NCBI GenBank assembly: GCA_018821535.1
Contig: JAHJLV010000015.1
Coordinates: forward strand, 1-58,589
Origin: Pseudomonadota bacterium
GTDB taxonomy: Bacteria > Desulfobacterota > Desulfobacteria > Desulfobacterales > Desulfobacteraceae
Reading direction: 5' to 3'
DNA: 58,589 nucleotides
The notes beneath the pieces were generated by a model, which saw only the letters and a program-made list of their open reading frames with translations, was not told the DNA's origin and ran no database searches. Each line of letters begins with the position of its first letter. Position 1 is the stretch's first letter. The translations under genes and the position numbers were made by a program. Positions 20,870-28,272 of this stretch are shown one piece after another.

Positions 20870-21460
20870 ATGGAAACAACGCGATTGATTATGGTGGCAG
20901 TGGGAGGTCAGGGGAATCTTCTGGCATCCAAGGTGTTGGGAGAAGCAGCATTGATTTCAGGTGTGCCGGTCAGAATGAGCGAGATTCACGGAATGGCGCA
21001 GCGCGGTGGCGTTGTGGAGTCTGCCATTGTCTTCGGAGATGCGACCTCTACAATTATTTCTGATGGAGAGGCTGATATTCTCATGGGATTTGAACCGGCT
21101 GAAACCTTGAGAGCATTAAACCGCTGCAGTACAAAGACCCGGATTATTACCAATACAGCCATGCTTCCCCCCTTTACGGTCTCTATCGGCAGAGGGGTAT
21201 ATCCTGAAATAGAAACCATAAAAAAACTGCTTAAGGAAAAATGTGCCAGCCTTGTGGCGTTTGATGCCATGGCCCTGGCAAAAGAAGCTGGCAGCCCCAT
21301 GAGTGTGAATATTGTTCTTCTGGGCGCCCTGGTTCAGTCCGGCGGGCTTCAGTTTTCAAAAGAAAATGTGATTGAAGCCATTAAACGCAGGACAAAAACC
21401 GCATTTCTGGATAAAAATCTGAAGGCGTTTGAATTGGGGTATCAGGCTGCATGTGGTTGA
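20870..21460 (+). CDS. iorB: Indolepyruvate ferredoxin oxidoreductase beta subunit
   Basis: The 196-residue protein is the gamma-domain subunit of a 2-oxoacid:ferredoxin oxidoreductase: VGGQGNLLASKVLGEAA at the start, then the CoA-site region SEIHGMAQRGGVVESAIVFGD. It pairs with IorA just upstream and has its own AAAGGA site. Length is normal for IorB. The downstream gap of about 140 bases before the acyl-CoA ligase contains no terminator that I can see. Confidence 0.94.
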   Translation: METTRLIMVAVGGQGNLLASKVLGEAALISGVPVRMSEIHGMAQRGGVVESAIVFGDATSTIISDGEADILMGFEPAETLRALNRCSTKTRIITNTAMLPPFTVSIGRGVYPEIETIKKLLKEKCASLVAFDAMALAKEAGSPMSVNIVLLGALVQSGGLQFSKENVIEAIKRRTKTAFLDKNLKAFELGYQAACG

Positions 21461-21604
21461 AAATAACTTAAATTAAGTAAATTTTTAATACTTTACTTGA
21501 CAAAAACCAGCCGCTTGTCCTATTTTTCAAATTTTTGGCAGTAGAGAATGCGTTTTTAAAGTAAATATTTAGTGTAATACATAAATTTGAAAAGGAGGGC
21601 AGTG

Positions 21605-23185
21605 GTGAATTATTCACAATATGCCTCAAATCATGCCCGGCATATCCCGGATAAAATATGTCTGATTGAAAGAACTTCTGCAGCAGGCAGCAGAAAAGCG
21701 TTGACCTGGAAGCAGTTCAATGATGAGATCAACCGGACAGCCAATTATCTTTCTAACGAACTGGGGGTCAGGCATGGCAGTTTTGTTATGCATCTTCAGA
21801 ATAATTCCATTGACTGGATCATTACGTATTTTGCCATTATCCGTCTTGGTGCAGTGGTTGTTCCGCTGAATTTCAGGTTTGAAACCAAAGATATCCTTTA
21901 TGCGGCCCACTGCTGCAATCCTGATGTGTTTATTTTCGGTTCTGAATTTCTGGGCGTTGTGACACCTGCCCTGGAAGACCTTTCTTCGGTAAAACATTTT
22001 GTGTGTCTGGGACAGGATGTTCCGGACGGGATGATCCCGTTTTCGGATGTCCGGGCCTATGAAGACGTGTCTGATGCCATCGTCAAAGTGGCGCTTGATG
22101 ACGGCCTGGCCATGATGTTTACATCCGGAACCACAGGAAGACCCAAACCGGTGCTGCATACCCATTATTCGCTGAACCATACTGCCATTGGCAACGGAAT
22201 GAGTTATTATGTTCAAAAAGAGGACAATTATCTGATCTTTCTGCCGTTGTATCATTCCGGCACCATGTTTTTATGGGCGCCCTTTTATGCGACAGGCGCC
22301 TGCGGTACGATCCTTAAGGATTTTCGGGATCCCAAAGGCATTATTGAAACCCTGTCCAAAGAAAAATGTACAGACACACTGTTTGTGGTGCCCATTGCCA
22401 TTGGCGTTTTGAATGCCATTGACAAAGGGGTGCTCAATCTTTCTGATTATGATCTGTCGTCATGGAAGCAGATGGAAATCGGTGCCCAGCCTGTCCCGTT
22501 TGATATTATGAAAATGCTGGTGAAAAAACTGCCCTGCCGGGTGTCCAATATCTATGGGATTACTGAGGGCGGCGGTGGCGGCACGTTTAATCTTTATCCT
22601 GAAGACGTGCTTTCAAAACCAGGATCCATTGGCAAACCCACCTTTGGTGTGGAGGCTAAAATTGTCGATGCCGATGGTCTCGAACTTCCTGCAGGCCAGG
22701 TCGGGGAATTGATTTTCAGAACCCCGAGAATGATGAAAGAATATTATTCCAATCCGGAGCAGACCCAGGAAGCCATTCAGGACGGCTGGCTGCATACCGG
22801 CGATCTGCTTAAGGCAGATGAAGAAGGCTATTTTTACATTGTGGACCGGATGAAGGATATGATTACCTCGGGTGGAGAAAATATTTATCCGGTTGAGATT
22901 GAAGATGCGCTGATGGAGCATCCTGAAATTGATGACATTGCCTGTATCGGTTACCCGGACGATCGCCTGGTGGAGATTGTTCTTGCAGTGATCCAACCCA
23001 AGGAAGGCAGACAGTTATCAGAGGATGCAGTACTTGATTTTGCCAAATCCAGACTTTCGCTGTATAAGGTTCCCAGAAAGATCATTTTTGATCAGGTACC
23101 CCGAAATCCCACTGGAAAGCTTATGAAACCGCAGTTGAGGGAAAAGTATACAGGGCGTAAAGAAGCCTTTAAAAAGCTGGATTGA
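21605..23185 (+). CDS. AMP-forming acyl-CoA synthetase/ligase
   Basis: The 526-residue protein is an ANL-superfamily enzyme: AMP-binding P-loop TSGTTGRPKP, the YGITEGGG motif, LHTGDL, and the hinge DRMKDMITSGGENIYPVEIED with the catalytic Lys in PRNPTGKLMK. It activates a carboxylic acid to its CoA ester. The open frame extends upstream through the AGGAGG site itself, so I place the start at GTG 21605, six bases after it. Family alone does not show whether the acid is aliphatic or aromatic; the neighbours (iorAB, TRAP transporter) suggest an imported or keto-acid-derived organic acid. Confidence 0.88.
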   Translation: MNYSQYASNHARHIPDKICLIERTSAAGSRKALTWKQFNDEINRTANYLSNELGVRHGSFVMHLQNNSIDWIITYFAIIRLGAVVVPLNFRFETKDILYAAHCCNPDVFIFGSEFLGVVTPALEDLSSVKHFVCLGQDVPDGMIPFSDVRAYEDVSDAIVKVALDDGLAMMFTSGTTGRPKPVLHTHYSLNHTAIGNGMSYYVQKEDNYLIFLPLYHSGTMFLWAPFYATGACGTILKDFRDPKGIIETLSKEKCTDTLFVVPIAIGVLNAIDKGVLNLSDYDLSSWKQMEIGAQPVPFDIMKMLVKKLPCRVSNIYGITEGGGGGTFNLYPEDVLSKPGSIGKPTFGVEAKIVDADGLELPAGQVGELIFRTPRMMKEYYSNPEQTQEAIQDGWLHTGDLLKADEEGYFYIVDRMKDMITSGGENIYPVEIEDALMEHPEIDDIACIGYPDDRLVEIVLAVIQPKEGRQLSEDAVLDFAKSRLSLYKVPRKIIFDQVPRNPTGKLMKPQLREKYTGRKEAFKKLD

Positions 23186-23189
23186 GCAT

Positions 23190-23208
23190 TTGGTGCGTTG
23201 CGCACCAA
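23190..23208 (+). other. Perfect hairpin between ligase and TRAP genes
   Basis: TTGGTGCG and CGCACCAA pair perfectly around a three-base loop, five bases after the ligase stop. No T run follows, so it is not a classic terminator; it may protect or process the mRNA and set different levels for the ligase and the binding protein. Confidence 0.5.
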
Positions 23209-23245
23209 GGATAGGAATAACCCAAATAAAGAGAGGAACCAAACA

Positions 23246-24328
23246 ATGAAGCTTAGAATTTTAGGTCTGACAGTTTTGATCATTCTTGCCGGCTGTTTTA
23301 TGATGTCTTCGCCTGTTCTTGCAGCAGAAGCACCTTCCCTTGATCAATGGAAGCCTGCTTTTGATCCCAAAGGGGCAAAATATAAATGTGTTGTTTCAAA
23401 TGTTTCCCACCCGGCCCTGGTCGGTGTCGGGGCAGGGTTTGAAATGCGCGATGAAGTCTGGAAGAGAACCAATGGCCAGGTGTTTATTGACTTTAAACCC
23501 TTCAGCATGCTGGGCGGTGAAGTGGAAGTCTTAAATATGCTGCAGATGGGTGCAGTTCAGGGTATGGGCGTTTCATCGGTTGCATCCACCAATCTTGGGC
23601 CAAGATTCGGTGTGGTGAATATGCCTTTTCTGGTGGATTCCTATGACAAGCTTGATGCGTTCACTTCAGATAAAAAACTGTTCAACCATTTCCTGAATGC
23701 CATGGATCATCAGGGGATTACAGGTCTTGATATTACAGGTTATGGAACATATGGATGGGCCACCACCACGCCGGTTCGAAATATTGCCGAGGCCAAAACG
23801 GTGAAATTCAGAATTGCAGAAGCTGCTGTAAATCAGTTGTCCTATAGAAACTGGGGATTCAATCCGGTATCCATGCCCTGGCCTGATGTGCCCGTTGCCC
23901 TGAAGCAGGGTGTCATTACAGGTCTTGACCATACCCTGACCGTTTGCAATGTAACCAAAAAATTTGAAGTGGCCAGATATTTTACACAGATCAATTATGC
24001 CCAGGGGCTGTTTATCTGGATTTTCAATAAAGCATGGCTGGCCAATCTGCCGGACGATGTCAGGGAAGCCTTTGTTGCAAGTATTCATGATGTGGCTGCC
24101 AAAAGCCGTCTGAAAACCCGACTGGAAGAAGAGGCCAATATTGAAAAAGCCAAAGCTGCCGGTGTTGAGTTTTTCAAATTGTCAGATCCTGAAATGGCGA
24201 TCCTTAAAGAACAGAGCCGTGGAACTTATGAAAAATATGCCGGTGAGATTAACAAAAATTATCCCGGTGACACCTATCAGCCTGACAATTTTCTTGGAGA
24301 GGTTCAGGGGCTTCTCAAAGATCTATAG
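23246..24328 (+). CDS. dctP: TRAP transporter solute-binding protein, DctP family
   Basis: The 360-residue periplasmic protein starts at an ATG behind GAGAGGAA. It has a signal peptide of about 28 residues (MKLRILGLTVLIILAGCF ... SPVLA); cleavage after LA is likely, though an LAGC lipobox is also present. The mature part has TRAP receptor features: FSMLGGEVEVLNMLQMGAVQGM, the VKFRIAE segment with the Arg that binds the substrate carboxylate, and the DHTLTVCN region. It captures an organic acid for the DctQ and DctM permease genes that follow. Confidence 0.92.
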   Translation: MKLRILGLTVLIILAGCFMMSSPVLAAEAPSLDQWKPAFDPKGAKYKCVVSNVSHPALVGVGAGFEMRDEVWKRTNGQVFIDFKPFSMLGGEVEVLNMLQMGAVQGMGVSSVASTNLGPRFGVVNMPFLVDSYDKLDAFTSDKKLFNHFLNAMDHQGITGLDITGYGTYGWATTTPVRNIAEAKTVKFRIAEAAVNQLSYRNWGFNPVSMPWPDVPVALKQGVITGLDHTLTVCNVTKKFEVARYFTQINYAQGLFIWIFNKAWLANLPDDVREAFVASIHDVAAKSRLKTRLEEEANIEKAKAAGVEFFKLSDPEMAILKEQSRGTYEKYAGEINKNYPGDTYQPDNFLGEVQGLLKDL

Positions 24329-24365
24329 CCTGGTGATATACTTTTAATACTCAAGGATCCGGTTT

Positions 24366-24863
24366 ATGCCTGGAAAAATCTCACACAAATTTGATCGACT
24401 GCTGACGCGCATAGAGGAGTGGACCCTGTTTGTCATTGTTATGGCAGCGTTGGTTTCACTGTTTGCCAATGTAGTGCTGCGGTACGGGTTTAATTATACC
24501 CTGGCCTGGAGTGAAGAGCTGGTGAGGATTGTGATTATTTATTCCACATTTCTCGGGGCAAGCGTAGCCATCCGCCAGCGGTCAATGATACGTATTGATG
24601 CGGTGGTTCAGATTTTTCCAGGGCTTAAAAAGGGTCTGACCTTATATACGAATATTCTCATGATAGGATTTTCCTGCATGCTGGTGTATTACGGTTTTCA
24701 GATGTGCCGGATGCAGATGGTTACGGATCAGAAAACCATTATCATGCAGATTCCCCTTTTTATTGTTTTCACCATCATCCCGATCAGCGGGGTGATGATC
24801 TTTATCAGAACCGTTCAGGTCATCATTCAGGATATTAAGGGCAGCGGTCATGCAGATCAGTGA
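24366..24863 (+). CDS. dctQ: TRAP transporter small permease, DctQ family
   Basis: The 165-residue protein has four hydrophobic helices and the typical LAWSEELVRI motif after the first two, with ASVAIRQRSMIRIDAVV in the middle. It is the small membrane subunit of the transporter and lies between the genes for the binding protein and the large permease. Its end overlaps the start of dctM by 14 bases. Confidence 0.92.
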   Translation: MPGKISHKFDRLLTRIEEWTLFVIVMAALVSLFANVVLRYGFNYTLAWSEELVRIVIIYSTFLGASVAIRQRSMIRIDAVVQIFPGLKKGLTLYTNILMIGFSCMLVYYGFQMCRMQMVTDQKTIIMQIPLFIVFTIIPISGVMIFIRTVQVIIQDIKGSGHADQ

Positions 24864-26142
24864 TATTCTTATTCTCTTTATTCTTCTGGGATTTATGGTG
24901 ACCTATGTCCCGGTCTTCCTTTGTCTGTTTTTTACTGCAGCTATCGGTTTTGTAGCGTTTTTAGACATGCCCCTGGCAGTACTGGCCCAGACCCTGTTCC
25001 GAAGCCTTGACAAGTTTGCCCTTGTGGTGGTGGTGTTTTTTATTCTTTGCGGCAATATCATGAGCCGGGGAAAAACCGTTGAAAAACTGATTAATCTGGC
25101 CAATGCCCTGGTCTCCTGGCTGCCCGGCGGACTTGGCATGGCAGGTGTCATCGGCTGCGGCCTGTTTGGTGCGATTTCCGGGTCCACCGTGGCAACAGTG
25201 GTTGCGCTGGGGGGGTTCATGATCCCGGCCCTGATTAAAAACGGGTATGATGAAGATTATACGCTGGGCCTGATGACCACATCCCCCAATCTGGGTGTTA
25301 TCATTCCGCCCAGTATCGGCATGATTTTATATTCCATGATCAGCAATGTCTCGCTGGAAGGGCTTTTCCTTACCGGATTCATTCCGGGTTTTCTGATTAT
25401 TTTATGCGTGTGTATTTATACGTATATTTTATATCGGAAGAATACCAATGTGAAACGCCTGCCTTCGCCAGCTCCGGCGCAGCTTGCCGGGATTCTGAAA
25501 GAAGGGTTCTGGGCTGTGATGCTGATTGTTATGATTTTTGGCGGAATTTTTTCCGGTGTGTTTACAGCCAATGAAGCTGCTGTCGTCGCCTGTGTGTATG
25601 CTTTTTTTGTGGAGCTGTTCATCTATAAATCCATGGGATTCAGACAGGTAAAGGAAATCACGGTGAGTTCAGCTGTGACCAGTGCAACCCTGCTGCTGAT
25701 CGTTGCAGCGGCTACCTGCTTTGGACGGTATCTGACCTTTGAAAATATTCCCAACCGGATCGCTGAACTTGCAGTGGGCAGTATCAGTTCGCCCATTGTA
25801 TTTTTGCTGGCCATGAACATTCTGCTGCTGATTGTCGGAATGTTCATGGATATTATTTCAGCCACCTTGATTCTGGGACCGGTATTCATACCGCTTTTAG
25901 AACCTTTTGGTGTTAATCCCATGCATTTTGGTCTGATCATGACAGTGAATCTTGGCATAGGCTACTGCACACCGCCCATGGGGGTGAGTCTTTTTATTAC
26001 CGGTGCAATTGCAAAGCGGGATATTATTTTTGTATCCAAATCCGTGATGCCGTTTTTAATCATTCAAATTGGTGTTTTGTTCTTTCTGACGTATTTTCCT
26101 GATCTGGTTCTCTTTTTGCCCCGACTGTTCAATTATTACTGA
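24850..26142 (+). CDS. dctM: TRAP transporter large permease, DctM family
   Basis: The 430-residue protein has about 12 hydrophobic helices and DctM motifs: LPGGLGMAGVIGCGLFGAISGS, NLGVIIPPSIGMILY, FTANEAAVVAC and the second GYCTPPMGVSLF. It is the sodium-driven channel subunit that works with the two upstream gene products. The overlap with dctQ implies translational coupling. Confidence 0.94.
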   Translation: MQISDILILFILLGFMVTYVPVFLCLFFTAAIGFVAFLDMPLAVLAQTLFRSLDKFALVVVVFFILCGNIMSRGKTVEKLINLANALVSWLPGGLGMAGVIGCGLFGAISGSTVATVVALGGFMIPALIKNGYDEDYTLGLMTTSPNLGVIIPPSIGMILYSMISNVSLEGLFLTGFIPGFLIILCVCIYTYILYRKNTNVKRLPSPAPAQLAGILKEGFWAVMLIVMIFGGIFSGVFTANEAAVVACVYAFFVELFIYKSMGFRQVKEITVSSAVTSATLLLIVAAATCFGRYLTFENIPNRIAELAVGSISSPIVFLLAMNILLLIVGMFMDIISATLILGPVFIPLLEPFGVNPMHFGLIMTVNLGIGYCTPPMGVSLFITGAIAKRDIIFVSKSVMPFLIIQIGVLFFLTYFPDLVLFLPRLFNYY

Positions 26143-26274
26143 TTTTTTCCCCTTGTTTTTAAAATATATTTAAATTATTCATAATCATTATACTGTTTTT
26201 GATTTGAGTGTCCTTGTTTAAAAAGCAGGTATTGTCTGTTTGGCTTTATACTGTTTTGAGATTAAAGGAAGAAA

Positions 26275-28272
26275 ATGGCTGAAAAATCAGAAAATCCGGT
26301 TCAGGTGGATGACAGGTATAAAACTATTCTTGACCTGATGACAGACGGATACCTTGAAACCGATCTTAAAGGAAATATCACCTTTTTAAATAAAAGTGCT
26401 GCCAGAATTTACCAGCGCAGCCAAAATGAAATGATCGGCCTCAATTATAAAGACTATATGCCGCCGCTTGAGGCAAAAAAAATATTTCAAAGTTTCAATG
26501 CGCTTTACCGGGAAGGAGACTCCGGCCAGATTATTGATTATGAAATTATCGGCAAAGACGGCACTTCTGTATTCTGTGAAACCATTACAAGCCTTTTGCG
26601 GGATAAAACAGGTCAGCCTGTGGGGTTTGGTGGTGTGATCCGGGATGTGACGGAAAAAAAACAGCTGGCTGAGCAGCTCAAGCAGAGTGAAGAAAGCTAC
26701 CGGCGGGTCATGGAACTGGCCCCGGATGCCATTACCATTACCCGGGTGGCGGACGGCCGTTATCTTGAGATAAATGATACGTTTTGTCTGCAGACCGGTT
26801 ATCTGCGAGAAGAGGTCATTGGCCGGACAGTTGATGAACTCAATATCTATGCCAATCCGGAAGATCGTGCAAGAATTATTCATGCCCTTCGCAGCAATGG
26901 CCGCGTTTCAGAGATGCGCGTGGATTTTCGCCACAAAGACGGTTCGCCTCTTTATGATGTGGTGTCTGCCCGGTTTATTCAGTTTAAAGGAGAAGAATGC
27001 ATTCTTTTTGTGGCCACCCTGATCAACTCCCTGGTCGAGGCACAGAACGCTTTAAAAGAAAGTGAAATCCGTTCTCGAACCATTCTGGAGGCTGCCCCGG
27101 ATCCGATTTGTCTGACCCGCATAAAAGACGGTAAATACATCATGGCGAATGAAACATTCTACCGGCGGACAGGCTATTCACCCGAAGAGACCATCGGCAG
27201 GACAGCATATGATCTGAAAATTTATGCCAATAAAAAGGACCGCAAATACTTTGTCACCGCATTGCTTAAGGATGGTCAGGTGGACGGTATGGAGATCCCT
27301 ACAAGATATAAGGACGGCACAGTGTCATTTCAATTGTGGTCGGGCCAGATACTTGAATGGGATGGAGAGCAGTGTGCGCTGGTGGTTGCCAAAGAAATTG
27401 ATGATCTGAAAAAAACCCAGGCCAGGCTTCGTGAAACTGAAGCAAAATTCCGGGAACATCTTGAAGCAATGGTCAAAAAACGGACTCAGGAACTGGAAGA
27501 TGCACAAAAAGAGCTGGTTAAAAGAGAAAAACTGGCTGTCCTGGGTCAGTTGACGGCCACGGTGAGCCATGAACTGCGCAATCCGTTAGGCGTCATTCGC
27601 TCATCCAATTTTTACCTGAAGCGTAAAATCAAGGACATGGATGAAAAAATCAGTAAACATATTGAGCGAATTGATGAGCAGGTGGGCTTGTGCGACATTA
27701 TTGTAGCAGATCTGCTTGAATATACCCGGGGCCGACCGGCCTCCATTTCAAGGCAGCCTTTGCAGCACTGGATAGAAAAGGTTGTTGAGCAGATAAGAGA
27801 GACAGAAGATTTTAATATTGAACTGGATATCCCTGGTGATCTGCCACTGGTGCCCCATGATCAGGAAAAGATGCGGCGGGTGGTGATTAATCTGCTGGGA
27901 AATGCTGTTCAGGCTGTCCGCACCCGGCAGGAGACAGCGCAAAAGGAGAAAAAATCCTTTGCGCCTTTTGTGGAGCTGAAGATTTTTCAATCAAAGGGTC
28001 AAATGTATCTGCAGGTGTCGGATAACGGTATCGGGATGGATGAACTTACCCAAAAGCATGCATTTGAACCACTGTTTACCACCCGTTCCCGGGGAACCGG
28101 CATAGGCCTTGCCATTGTCAGTAAAATTACTGCTGAACATGGTGGCTGGATTGAACTTAAATCTGAAGAGAATAAAGGGACAACCATGACAATTATATTG
28201 CCCTCAGGTTTTACAGAAAAGGATGCGGATCGATTTTCTGGATGTCGGACAGATAATTCTGATAATTTGTAA
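26275..28272 (+). CDS. Triple-PAS sensor histidine kinase
   Basis: The 665-residue soluble protein has three PAS domains (about 13-130, 137-255 and 262-375), a coiled-coil segment, a HisKA domain with the phosphorylated His at about residue 432 (SHELRNPLGV), and a HATPase_c domain with DNGIGMD and GTGIGLAI boxes. No membrane segment is seen, so it senses a cytoplasmic signal. No response regulator gene adjoins it, and it has its own AAAGGAAG site. It lies downstream of the TRAP genes with a 130-base gap. Its last 62 bases overlap the end of the convergent gene. Confidence 0.93.
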   Translation: MAEKSENPVQVDDRYKTILDLMTDGYLETDLKGNITFLNKSAARIYQRSQNEMIGLNYKDYMPPLEAKKIFQSFNALYREGDSGQIIDYEIIGKDGTSVFCETITSLLRDKTGQPVGFGGVIRDVTEKKQLAEQLKQSEESYRRVMELAPDAITITRVADGRYLEINDTFCLQTGYLREEVIGRTVDELNIYANPEDRARIIHALRSNGRVSEMRVDFRHKDGSPLYDVVSARFIQFKGEECILFVATLINSLVEAQNALKESEIRSRTILEAAPDPICLTRIKDGKYIMANETFYRRTGYSPEETIGRTAYDLKIYANKKDRKYFVTALLKDGQVDGMEIPTRYKDGTVSFQLWSGQILEWDGEQCALVVAKEIDDLKKTQARLRETEAKFREHLEAMVKKRTQELEDAQKELVKREKLAVLGQLTATVSHELRNPLGVIRSSNFYLKRKIKDMDEKISKHIERIDEQVGLCDIIVADLLEYTRGRPASISRQPLQHWIEKVVEQIRETEDFNIELDIPGDLPLVPHDQEKMRRVVINLLGNAVQAVRTRQETAQKEKKSFAPFVELKIFQSKGQMYLQVSDNGIGMDELTQKHAFEPLFTTRSRGTGIGLAIVSKITAEHGGWIELKSEENKGTTMTIILPSGFTEKDADRFSGCRTDNSDNL

